Position numbers and translations under genes: made by a program. Source: JAVBRD01 sp031548365 (GTDB taxonomy: Bacteria; Bacillota; Clostridia; Christensenellales; UBA1750). Taken from it: 64,000 bases of DNA. The notes below the pieces were generated by a model. That model worked only from the letters and a program-made list of their open reading frames with translations, searched no databases and was not told the DNA's origin. Positions 53,186-61,165 of this stretch are shown one piece after another; the first letter of the stretch is position 1; each line of letters opens with the position of its first letter. Where the stretch lies: positions 1-64,000 of the forward strand of contig JAVBRD010000006.1 of the NCBI GenBank assembly GCA_031548365.1, in the 5' to 3' direction.

Positions 53186-54697
53186 GTGTCCAAAGCCACG
53201 ATCACCGTTAACCGCGAGTACACGCGCGGCAAGATCGACCCGCGCATCTACGGTTCGTTCATTGAGCACCTTGGGCGTGGTGTGTACGACGGCATTTTCG
53301 AACCGTCCCATCCGAGCGCGGATGAAAACGGCTTCAGGCGCGACGTGATTGAGGCGGTCGCGCCGCTCAACGTCCCGATTGTCCGGTATCCGGGCGGCAA
53401 CTTTGTTTCGGGCTACAGTTGGAGAGACGGCGTGGGGCCGGTAGAATCAAGGCCGCGCAGGCTTGAGCTGGCGTGGCATGTAACCGAGACCAACCGTTTC
53501 GGAACCAATGAGTTCATGAAGTGGTGTTCCCTTGCCGGGACGGAAGCGATGCTCGCGGTCAATCTTGGCACGGGCACGCCCGCGGAAGCCGCCGCGTTTG
53601 TCGAGTACTGCAACCATCCGGGCGGGACGCAGCTTTCCGAAATGCGCGCGGCGCACGGAGTGAAGCATCCGTATGGCGTTAGAACGTGGTGTCTTGGCAA
53701 CGAGATGGATGGTCCATGGCAGATTTGTGCGCAGACGTCCGCCGAGTATGGCCGAAAGGCATGCGAAGCCGCTAAAATGATGAAATGGGTCGATCCATCG
53801 ATCGAGCTTGTCGCGTGCGGCAGCTCATCGCCTCACATGAAAACGTATCCCGAGTGGGACAGGACGGTGCTCGAGCACACGTACGAGCACGTCGACTTCA
53901 TCTCAATGCACCGCTATTATGGCCCGAACAAAAGCGTCGATGGATCGATGGCCGATTTTTTGACGTCGTTTGCCGACATGGGCCGCTTCATCGACACGGT
54001 GGCCGCGTGCGCCGATTATGTCAAAGCGCTCAAAAGGTCGACAAAGACACTCAGTATCTCTTTTGACGAATGGAATGTGTGGTATAACACGCGCGGTGTA
54101 AGCACCGCGGAGCGCTGGGCTGAGGTTGCGCCCATCCACGAGCAAAGCTATACCATGCTGGACGCGCTGGTCTTTGGCGGCCTTATTTGTGAGTTGATCA
54201 ATCACGGTGACCGGGTCAGGATGGCGTGCCTCGCGCAGCTCATCAACTGCCTTGCGCCCATACTCACTGTGCCTGGAGGCGGCATTTGCCTCATGCCCAC
54301 GTACTACCCGTACCTGCACGCATCGACCATGGGGCGCGGAGAGTCGCTCATCGCGCGCTACAAGGGACCGATTGTGGAGTCCAAACTCAACGGAGACGCC
54401 CCCGCCCTTCAGACAGCGTTCACCTACGATGAGGCCAACGGCACCTTAAGCATGTTTGCGGTCAACATTACGAAGGAACCTGTTGATGTTGCGATTTCGC
54501 TTCAGGGTTTTCGGGCAGGCGTTCAGCCGGGACAATGCCTGACTATGCACAGTGCCGACCTAAACGCGACCAATCGCGCGGGGGAGACGCCCGCCGTTGC
54601 TCCCGCGCAAGGAGCTGCGGCGCGTGTTGAGGATGGCGTGGCACACGTTGCTCTCGCGCCGCTCTCGTGGAACGTTGTGCGTTTCACCGGCGCATAG
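53186..54697 (+). CDS. Alpha-L-arabinofuranosidase (GH51)
   Basis: GTG 53186 with GGGAGG gives 503 residues, the usual size of intracellular GH51 enzymes; the frame runs upstream into yebC. Family features are RIYGSFIEHLGRGVYDGIF, VRYPGGNFVSGYSWRDGVGP, the acid/base Glu173 in CLGNEMDGPWQ and nucleophile Glu295 in SFDEWNVWYN. A C-terminal beta-sandwich follows. It cleaves terminal arabinofuranose from imported arabino-oligosaccharides. No signal peptide. Its position behind yebC has no regulatory logic that I can see. Confidence 0.93.
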   Translation: MSKATITVNREYTRGKIDPRIYGSFIEHLGRGVYDGIFEPSHPSADENGFRRDVIEAVAPLNVPIVRYPGGNFVSGYSWRDGVGPVESRPRRLELAWHVTETNRFGTNEFMKWCSLAGTEAMLAVNLGTGTPAEAAAFVEYCNHPGGTQLSEMRAAHGVKHPYGVRTWCLGNEMDGPWQICAQTSAEYGRKACEAAKMMKWVDPSIELVACGSSSPHMKTYPEWDRTVLEHTYEHVDFISMHRYYGPNKSVDGSMADFLTSFADMGRFIDTVAACADYVKALKRSTKTLSISFDEWNVWYNTRGVSTAERWAEVAPIHEQSYTMLDALVFGGLICELINHGDRVRMACLAQLINCLAPILTVPGGGICLMPTYYPYLHASTMGRGESLIARYKGPIVESKLNGDAPALQTAFTYDEANGTLSMFAVNITKEPVDVAISLQGFRAGVQPGQCLTMHSADLNATNRAGETPAVAPAQGAAARVEDGVAHVALAPLSWNVVRFTGA

Positions 54698-54777
54698 TTT
54701 CAGATTGCCGGCAAAGCTGAATGGCGACTTGATTTTCCCGGTGATCAGCAAGTACCCACTGGTTCTTGCGGCAAAAC

Positions 54778-54819
54778 GAAGCGTGAGGTTTGCGGCATGT
54801 GCGCCAAACCTCACGCTTC
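54778..54819. terminator. Long hairpin between the convergent arabinofuranosidase and GNAT genes
   Basis: A perfect 15-bp stem (54778-54792 with 54805-54819, starting GAAGCGTGAGG) has a 12-base loop. On the minus strand it is followed by CGTTTTG, a weak T-run; on the plus strand there is none. It is probably a terminator for the minus-strand GNAT transcript. The remainder of 54698-54904 holds no gene. Confidence 0.55.
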
Positions 54820-54904
54820 CTATTGGTTGTGGTGTCGTACCGGAGCACAAGAGATGGGTATAACATCACGTTGAAAGGCTGAGAGCAATCTCGGCCGTTT
54901 GCAT

Positions 54905-55456
54905 TTAGCTGGGCTGATCTTCGATGGAGTAAAGAAGGTAGTCTCCGCTAAGGCTTTCGTAGTCAGGAAATGTCCTGTGCTGTGTGCCGATGTATTGCAT
55001 GCCCGCCTTGCTTAGCACCCTCCCGCTCGCGGGGTTGTCCACATGGTGGCGTGAGTGAATCGTTTTAAAACCAACCGTTTTGAACGCGAACTCGATCACA
55101 CCTTTCACGGCTTCGGTCATGTATCCTTTGTTCCAGTACGGTCTGCTGAGCAGGTAATGGATAGCGCAGGATTTTTTTTCGCAGACAATCTCGTTTAGGT
55201 AAAGGTAGCCGATCGGCTCATCGCTACTGCGGAGCACGATGATCCAGTGGTAAACGTCCGCTCTTTGGCCATCTTCAACCCAGGTTTGCAGTAGCGCCCT
55301 GGTTTCCTCAATGCTCTTGTGCGGTTCCCAGCCCCAGAAGCGCGTGACCTCCCGATCCGTCACCCAGTTCCGGTACATGCCCTCCGCGTCTGACGTTTCG
55401 TATTTTCGCAGCACAAGGCGATCGGTTTGGATCGTTTGCGTTCCCTTGTGAAGCAA
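54905..55456 (-). CDS. GNAT family N-acetyltransferase (RimJ/RimL-like)
   Basis: 183 residues. The start is the TTG whose first base is 55456, seven bases after GGAGGTG. The protein begins TQTIQTDRLVLRKYETSDAEGMYRNW, has PIGYLYLNEI, HYLLSRPYWNKGYMTEAV (acetyl-CoA loop) and DNPASGRVLSKAGM. Such enzymes acetylate ribosomal proteins, antibiotics or small amines; the substrate is unknown. It follows the rplL terminator on the same strand, so read-through from rplJL could express it. Confidence 0.88.
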   Translation of the reverse strand: MLHKGTQTIQTDRLVLRKYETSDAEGMYRNWVTDREVTRFWGWEPHKSIEETRALLQTWVEDGQRADVYHWIIVLRSSDEPIGYLYLNEIVCEKKSCAIHYLLSRPYWNKGYMTEAVKGVIEFAFKTVGFKTIHSRHHVDNPASGRVLSKAGMQYIGTQHRTFPDYESLSGDYLLYSIEDQPS

Positions 55457-55477
55457 TCGGTTGCACCTCCATGATGC

Positions 55478-55509
55478 AAAAAAGCGGCGAAGCGCATGCG
55501 CTCCGCCGT
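55478..55509 (-). terminator. Intrinsic terminator of rplJ-rplL
   Basis: On the minus strand CGGCGGAGCGC pairs with GCGCTTCGCCG (one G-U pair) and is followed by CTTTTTT. It lies 16-47 bases after the rplL stop. Confidence 0.85.
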
Positions 55510-55524
55510 TGTTTGCTGGTGGAA

Positions 55525-55899
55525 TTATTTGATCTCGATGGTGGCGCCGACTTCGACGAACTTGGCCTTGATCTTCTCGGCCTCTTCCTTGTTGACGCCT
55601 TCTTTGATGGGCTTCGGAGCGCCGTCAACGAGGTCCTTGGCTTCTTTGAGGCCCAGGCCGGAGATGACTTCACGGACAACCTTGATGACCTTGATCTTCT
55701 CAGCGCCGGCATCCTTGAGGATGACGTCGAACTCGGTCTTCTCCTCGACAGGAGCGGCTGCGGCGGCGGGCGCGGCGGCGGCTACGCCCACGGGCGCGGC
55801 GGCGGAAACGCCGAACTTCTCTTCAAGGGCCTTGACGAGCTCGGCCAGCTCAAGAACGGTCATGGTTTCAATAGCGGAAATGAGTTCTTCGCGAGTCAT
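55525..55899 (-). CDS. rplL: 50S ribosomal protein L7/L12
   Basis: 124 residues from the ATG at 55899 with GGAGG nine bases ahead; the frame is open to 55929 without a site. The N-terminal dimerisation helices (TREELISAIETMTVLELAEL), an Ala/Pro hinge and the C-terminal factor-binding domain (FDVILKDAGAEKIKVIKVVR, GLGLKEAKDLVDGAP) are complete. It forms the ribosomal stalk and recruits translation GTPases. It ends in its own terminator rather than continuing into rpoB. Confidence 0.97.
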   Translation of the reverse strand: MTREELISAIETMTVLELAELVKALEEKFGVSAAAPVGVAAAAPAAAAAPVEEKTEFDVILKDAGAEKIKVIKVVREVISGLGLKEAKDLVDGAPKPIKEGVNKEEAEKIKAKFVEVGATIEIK

Positions 55900-55947
55900 T
55901 TGAAAAAACCTCCATAAATTTGTAGTCAATTGGCGGACGGCGGATTC

Positions 55948-56478
55948 TTAAGCCTCTTTTTGATCCTTGATGGCGTTGAGAGTGTACAGCAGGCTGCGGA
56001 GCGTGCCGGCCAGAACGTTGACAAAGCCGGTGATCGGAGCGTTCATGCTGCCGAGCATCTTGGCGATGAGCACCTCGCGCGGGGGAAGATCGGCCAGCGC
56101 CTTGACGCCGGCTGCGTCGATGACGCGACCGTCCAGCACGCCGCACTTGATGACCATTTTCTTGTTCTTGGCGATGTATTCGCTGACGATCTTGGCGGGA
56201 GCGACCGGATCGGACATGCCGAACGCGAAAGAAGAGGGGCCGTTCAGGTGAGCGTCCATTTCGCTTAAGCCGAGCTCAGCCGCTGCGCGTGTGACGAGCT
56301 TGTTTTTCAGAACCTTGTAAGTGACGCCCGCTTTTCTGAACTGCGTGCGCAGCGCGGTGTCTTCCTCCACGGTCAAGCCGCGATAATCGATGACCACCAT
56401 CGACTTGCTCGACTTCATCAGCTCAACGATCTCACTGACCAGCGCCGCTTTTTCTTCGTGGGCTTTCTTGAGGAACAC
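55948..56478 (-). CDS. rplJ: 50S ribosomal protein L10
   Basis: 176 residues. The start is the GTG at 56478 (VFLKKAHEEKAALVSEIVEL), eight bases after CGAGGTG. MVVIDYRGLTVEEDTALR, YKVLKNKLVTRAA and the C-terminal helix that anchors L12 (LLYTLNAIKDQ) are present. L10 binds 23S rRNA, carries the L12 dimers and represses its own operon through the leader RNA found upstream. It is 48 bases before rplL. Confidence 0.96.
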   Translation of the reverse strand: MFLKKAHEEKAALVSEIVELMKSSKSMVVIDYRGLTVEEDTALRTQFRKAGVTYKVLKNKLVTRAAAELGLSEMDAHLNGPSSFAFGMSDPVAPAKIVSEYIAKNKKMVIKCGVLDGRVIDAAGVKALADLPPREVLIAKMLGSMNAPITGFVNVLAGTLRSLLYTLNAIKDQKEA

Positions 56479-56513
56479 GATGTTTTCACCTCGTTTCGGT
56501 CTTTGATGCATAG

Positions 56514-56541
56514 AAAAACCCTCGCGCGCATGGCACGAGGG
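56514..56541 (-). terminator. Attenuator hairpin in the rplJ leader
   Basis: On the minus strand CCCTCG (56541-56536) pairs with CGAGGG (56524-56519), followed by TTTTT (56518-56514). It lies between the L10-binding leader and the rplJ start, so it can end transcription inside the leader. Confidence 0.7.
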
Positions 56542-56632
56542 CGTTGATCATTCTCAACGATCCTGCATGCCTCGGCAGGATTTACGTCTTGCGACACCTG
56601 CTATCTACGGCGGCTAAGGTTGTTGCTACTCG
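56542..56632 (-). ncRNA. Ribosomal protein L10 leader RNA (autoregulatory)
   Basis: The minus-strand leader between the promoter and rplJ contains the hallmark segments of the L10 leader family: GTAGATAGCAGGTG, CGCAAGACG and TAAATCCTGCCGAGG. CAGGAT can also pair within the leader next to the attenuator. In Firmicutes L10(L12)4 binding to this element shuts off rplJL. Confidence 0.75.
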
Positions 56633-56635
56633 GGA

Positions 56636-56664
56636 ATTATATTGCAGTCGATTTGCTTTGTCAA
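56636..56664 (-). promoter_or_regulatory. Consensus sigma-A promoter of rplJ-rplL
   Basis: On the minus strand a perfect TTGACA (56664-56659), 17-base spacer and perfect TATAAT (56641-56636). The transcript would start a few bases before the L10 leader. Confidence 0.92.
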
Positions 56665-56742
56665 GTTTTTCGCAAAAAAAGAATTGCGACGTCTTGATTT
56701 GGTGATTCCGATGTGATAATCTCAGAGGAGCGCAATTACACA

Positions 56743-56799
56743 CCTGTTCTGAGCCGGTGTCCTGCCCGATGGGGTGTAAACCGGACGACGACGAACAGG
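56743..56799 (+). promoter_or_regulatory. Structured leader of rpsB (possible S2 autoregulatory element)
   Basis: CCTGTTC (56743-56749) pairs with GAACAGG (56793-56799), enclosing a GC-rich region with CCGG pairs. It ends 15 bases before the rpsB ribosome site. An upstream GATAAT at 56715-56720 could be the -10 box, with TTGATT at 56694-56699 as a -35 at a short 15-base spacing. Confidence 0.4.
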
Positions 56800-56828
56800 G
56801 AGGCGTACATTTTAAGGAGGGAATCCCC

Positions 56829-57590
<762 letters not shown>

Positions 57591-57615
57591 TCGAGCGAAG
57601 AAAGGATGACCCAAT

Positions 57616-58266
57616 ATGTTCACAGCCACGGATGTTAAAGCGCTCCGCGATAAAACCGGCGCAGGCATGATGGATTGCAAGAAGGCCCTTACGGAGACCG
57701 ACGGCAACATGGAGAAGGCCATCGAGTTCCTTCGCGAAAAGGGCCTCGCCGACGCCGCCAAAAAGCAGTCGCGCATCGCCGCCGAAGGTATTGTCGAGAG
57801 CTACATTCACATGGGCGGCCGCATCGGCGTGCTCGTTGAAGTTAACTGCGAAACCGACTTTGTCGCCAAGACCGACGATTTCAAAGCCCTTGTGCACGAC
57901 ATCGCCATGCACATCGCCGCCGCAAAGCCGGAGTATCTCTCCAGCGCTGACGTTCCCGCGGACGTGCTCGAGAAAGAAAAGGAAATCCTTCGCGCGCAGG
58001 CGCTCAACGAGGGCAAACCCGAGAAGATCATCGACAAAATGGTCGAGGGCCGCATCAAGAAGTATTTTGAGGATTACTGCCTGCTTGATCAGGCGTTTGT
58101 CAAGGACACGGACAAAACGATCAATCAGTTGGTGACAGAGAAAGTCGCGATCATCAAAGAGAAAATCAGTATTCGCCGTTTCGTTCGCTACGAGATGGGC
58201 GAAGGCATTGAGAAACGCAAAGATGATTTCGCCGCCGAGGTCATGGGGCAAGCGACGAAGGCGTAA
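57616..58266 (+). CDS. tsf: Elongation factor Ts
   Basis: 216 residues from ATG 57616 with AGAAAGGATG. TDVKALRDKTGAGMMDCKKAL (UBA-like N-domain) and RIGVLVEVNCETDFVAK are diagnostic. The length matches the short Clostridia form lacking one dimerisation subdomain. It regenerates EF-Tu-GTP. It is followed by a strong terminator before pyrH. Confidence 0.96.
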   Translation: MFTATDVKALRDKTGAGMMDCKKALTETDGNMEKAIEFLREKGLADAAKKQSRIAAEGIVESYIHMGGRIGVLVEVNCETDFVAKTDDFKALVHDIAMHIAAAKPEYLSSADVPADVLEKEKEILRAQALNEGKPEKIIDKMVEGRIKKYFEDYCLLDQAFVKDTDKTINQLVTEKVAIIKEKISIRRFVRYEMGEGIEKRKDDFAAEVMGQATKA

Positions 58267-58274
58267 GGCGACCC

Positions 58275-58303
58275 AAGGGAACACCGCGGTGTTCCCTTTT
58301 TTT
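58275..58303 (+). terminator. Perfect palindromic terminator after tsf
   Basis: A 24-base perfect palindrome (58275-58298; AAGGGAACACC then GGTGTTCCCTT around GC) runs into TTTTTTT. It should end most rpsB-tsf transcripts before pyrH. Confidence 0.9.
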
Positions 58304-58336
58304 AGCGGTAGAACGCATTTTTGGGGAGGTAAAACG

Positions 58337-59050
58337 GTGCAAACTAAGTACAAGCGCGTGATCCTCAAGCTCAGCGGCGAAGCGCTCGGAGGGGAAAATG
58401 GTTTTGGCCTGGATCACGATGTGATCAATGGCATTGCCGACCAGATTATTGAGTTGCGCAAACTAAATGTGGACGTGGGCGTGGTGGTTGGCGGAGGGAA
58501 CTTCTGGCGCGGACGCCAGGGCGCGACCGTCAACATGAACGCGACGACCGCCGACCATATGGGTATGCTGGGTACTGCGATCAATGCGCTCGCCATGCAG
58601 GACGCGCTTGAGCGCAAGGGGCAGGACACGCGCGTGATGACGGCGGTCGAGATGCGCACGTTTGCGGAACCGTACATCTGCAGGCGCGCGACGCGCCATC
58701 TCGAAAAAGGCCGGGTCATCATTTTCGCGTGCGGCACGGGCAACCCTTTTTTCACCACCGACACGGGCGCGGCGCTTCGTGCTGCGGAAATTGGTGCGGA
58801 CGCCGTTTTGATGGCGAAAAACATCGACGGTCTTTATGATGATGATCCGAACAAAAACAAGAATGCGAGCAAAATTGAATCAATCAGCTTTGATGAGGTG
58901 CTCGCGAAGAACCTAAAACTCGTGGATAACACGGCGGTCGCGCTCTGCAAGAACAACAACATACCGATCATCGTTTTCGCGCTGGGCGGCAAAGGCGAGA
59001 TCACGCGCGCGATCAGCGGTGAAGTGAGCGGGACGATCATCTGTGGGTAG
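58337..59050 (+). CDS. pyrH: Uridylate kinase
   Basis: GTG 58337 with GGGGAGG gives 237 residues; the frame is open to 58208 inside tsf. YKRVILKLSGEALGG, VGVVVGGGNFWRG, FFTTDTGAALRAAEIGADAVLMAKNIDG (read in overlapping parts) and DNTAVALCKNNNIPIIVF are typical. It phosphorylates UMP to UDP. The frr gene that normally follows pyrH is missing; a regulator overlaps its end. Confidence 0.96.
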   Translation: MQTKYKRVILKLSGEALGGENGFGLDHDVINGIADQIIELRKLNVDVGVVVGGGNFWRGRQGATVNMNATTADHMGMLGTAINALAMQDALERKGQDTRVMTAVEMRTFAEPYICRRATRHLEKGRVIIFACGTGNPFFTTDTGAALRAAEIGADAVLMAKNIDGLYDDDPNKNKNASKIESISFDEVLAKNLKLVDNTAVALCKNNNIPIIVFALGGKGEITRAISGEVSGTIICG

Positions 59051-60317
59051 CACCGGAGATGAGTTTGGCGGCTTGATGGAGCCCGTGGAGCTCAAGCGGC
59101 TGCTGACGTCCTTTTCGCTCTCGGCAAGCGTATGCGCGCGGTATGTGGGTATGGACGGTGCCATCATTGCGCCTGACGAGCCCGGCGCTTCGTGCTCGTT
59201 CTGCGACGCCATGCAGCAAAGCCGCGCGGGCAGGGAGCGGTGCGTCGCCGCTATGCAGGCGGGCGCGCGGGAGTCCGCGCGTTTTGGTGAGCCCTATGTC
59301 ATGCGCTGCCACGCGGGAGCCGTTGAGATTGTTTCCGCAGTAATCGATGCCGGGCAGCTCGCCGGCGGCGTTTGCTGCGGCCCCCTTTTCATGTGGGAGT
59401 GGGACGCGCTGGCCGCGACCGAGCTTTCAGAGCGCACCGAGGGCCTTGATGTGCCCGCGCACGCGTTGGCGGAGGCAGCTCGCGGCGCGCGCGTACTTGA
59501 CGCGCGATCCGTGCGCGCCATTTCGGACATGCTGCACGTGCTGGTGGGCCATATTGCGCACACAGGCGAGGAGATGCTCCGCCAGCGCAAAGCCATCAGC
59601 GAGCAGCAGGCGCTGATCTGGGAGCTGGTCATGTCCCAGCAGGGAACGGGGGTGCCCGTCTACCCGCTGGAAATGGAGCGGCGCTTGATGGAACTTGTGC
59701 GTTGCGGCGACCGCGCAGGCGCGAAACGCATCCTCAACCAGCTGCTCGGACGCGTATTCTATGCGACGGCGGACGTCGCCGTCATCAAAGCGCGTGTTCT
59801 GGAGCTGGTTGTCATGCTCTCGCGATCCGCTGTCGAAGTGGGCGCTTCGCTCAACGTGCTGCTCGGTATGAACTACCACTTCATCAGCGAGCTGTCCGAA
59901 CTCGTCAGCTTTGAGGACGTGTGCGCATGGGTGGTGAAGGTGCTTGACTCTTTCTTGGACGCGTCCCTTGAGAGCCGCGCGTCCATGAAAACCGAGCATG
60001 TGCTCGAGCGCGCGATGGCTGTGGTCCGCGGGCGGTTCAGTGAAAACCTGACGCTTGACAAGGTCGCGCAAAGCGTGCACATCAGTCCGTTTTACCTGAG
60101 CCACCTGCTCAAGGAGAAACACGGTTTTACGTTCATTGAATACTTAACGCGCGTGCGCATAGATGAGGCCAAGATGCTGCTCTCGGGCACGGGTCGCTCC
60201 ATTCGCCAGGTTGCGGCCGATGTGGGGTACGTCGACGCGGGGTATTTCACCAAGGTTTTCAAGAAGATGGTGGGCACGACACCCGGTGAGTACCGCGAAA
60301 AGAACGCGACATTGTAG
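59043..60317 (+). CDS. AraC-family regulator with PocR sensor domain
   Basis: 424 residues if started at GTG 59043, which overlaps the pyrH stop; ATG 59076 is an alternative, and neither has a good ribosome site. The N-terminal PocR ligand domain has the spaced cysteines CSFCDAMQ, RCVAAMQ, RCHAG and GVCCGPLF (about residues 50-120), probably binding a small molecule or metal. The C-terminal 100 residues are an AraC DNA-binding domain with two helix-turn-helix units (LDKVAQSVHISPFYLSHLLK and IRQVAADVGYVDAGYFTKVF). It is next to a corrinoid protein, a likely target. Confidence 0.88.
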   Translation: MGSTGDEFGGLMEPVELKRLLTSFSLSASVCARYVGMDGAIIAPDEPGASCSFCDAMQQSRAGRERCVAAMQAGARESARFGEPYVMRCHAGAVEIVSAVIDAGQLAGGVCCGPLFMWEWDALAATELSERTEGLDVPAHALAEAARGARVLDARSVRAISDMLHVLVGHIAHTGEEMLRQRKAISEQQALIWELVMSQQGTGVPVYPLEMERRLMELVRCGDRAGAKRILNQLLGRVFYATADVAVIKARVLELVVMLSRSAVEVGASLNVLLGMNYHFISELSELVSFEDVCAWVVKVLDSFLDASLESRASMKTEHVLERAMAVVRGRFSENLTLDKVAQSVHISPFYLSHLLKEKHGFTFIEYLTRVRIDEAKMLLSGTGRSIRQVAADVGYVDAGYFTKVFKKMVGTTPGEYREKNATL

Positions 60318-60368
60318 TCCGCTGTCAAGAATCGCAAAAAATTACCATTGGTTAACGTGTTTGTCCCT

Positions 60369-60397
60369 TTCACTTGAAGCGCTTGGTGTGGTATAGT
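60369..60397 (+). promoter_or_regulatory. Weak candidate promoter of the corrinoid gene
   Basis: TATAGT at 60392-60397 is a good -10 box; the best-spaced -35 is TTCACT (60369-60374, 17-base spacer), only 3 of 6. A weak -35 is what an AraC-activated promoter would have. Confidence 0.35.
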
Positions 60398-60426
60398 GAG
60401 CGCAACTTATACTAGGAGGCGTACGA

Positions 60427-61065
60427 ATGGCAGATTTCAAGGCGATTTCTGAAGCGCTCAAAGCCGGTAAAGCCCCGGCCGTCAAGCAGCTCGTGCAGGA
60501 CGCGGTCAACGAGGGCGTCAATCCTGAGGAAATCCTGAACAAGTCTCTCGTCGTCGGCATGGGCGAAATCGGTGAGCTGTTTAAGAACAATGAAGTGTAC
60601 GTTCCCGAGGTGCTCATCGCCGCGCGCGCGATGAAGGCCGGTATGGAAATCATCAAGCCCCTTCTGGTCGCCAAGGATGTCAAGCCCATCGCCAAGGTCG
60701 CCATCGGCACCGTCAAAGGCGACTTGCACGACATTGGCAAGAATCTCGTCGGCATGATGCTCGAAGGCGCCGGCTTCCAGGTGATCGACCTCGGTATCGA
60801 CGTTGGTCCCGAGAAGTTCCTCGACGCTTGCGTCAATCAGGGCGCAACACTCATCGGCCTTTCTGCGCTGCTCACCACCACGATGCCCAGCATGAAGGAC
60901 ACCGTTGAAGCCCTCAAAAACGCTGGTATCCGCAACAAGGTTGGCGTCATGATCGGTGGCGCTCCGGTCACGCAGAACTTCTCCGATGAGATCGGCGCTG
61001 ACGGTTACACACCCGATGCCGCGTCCGCGGTTGATCTTGCTAAAGCGCTCATCGCCAAGCTGTAA
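60427..61065 (+). CDS. Corrinoid (cobalamin-binding) protein of a methyltransferase system
   Basis: 212 residues from ATG 60427 with AGGAGG. It has an N-terminal helical cap domain (about 1-85) and the B12-binding Rossmann domain with the DxHxxG motif, GTVKGDLHDIGKNLVGMMLE, whose His is the lower axial ligand of cobalt. SALLTTTMPSMKDTVEAL and GGAPVTQNFSDEIGADGYTPDA complete it. Such proteins (MtbC/MttC/MtaC type) shuttle methyl groups between two methyltransferases. Neither partner is adjacent; a PocR/AraC regulator is upstream and a terminator follows. Confidence 0.93.
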   Translation: MADFKAISEALKAGKAPAVKQLVQDAVNEGVNPEEILNKSLVVGMGEIGELFKNNEVYVPEVLIAARAMKAGMEIIKPLLVAKDVKPIAKVAIGTVKGDLHDIGKNLVGMMLEGAGFQVIDLGIDVGPEKFLDACVNQGATLIGLSALLTTTMPSMKDTVEALKNAGIRNKVGVMIGGAPVTQNFSDEIGADGYTPDAASAVDLAKALIAKL

Positions 61066-61076
61066 ATCGTTTCGCC

Positions 61077-61112
61077 AAAAAACGCTGACTCCGAAAGGAG
61101 TCGGCGTTTTTG
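61077..61112 (+). terminator. Intrinsic terminator after the corrinoid gene
   Basis: AACGC-T-GACTCC pairs with GGAGTC-G-GCGTT around a GAAA tetraloop, followed by TTTTTG. Confidence 0.85.
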
Positions 61113-61165
61113 TTGCACGGAACGCGGCCGGAGGTTATAATGGACTAGAGAAGCGTGAGGGTGGT

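Noticed and set aside
60408..60413. TATACT as the -10 box of the corrinoid gene
   Set aside because: It abuts the ribosome site AGGAGG, leaving no room for a transcript start before it.
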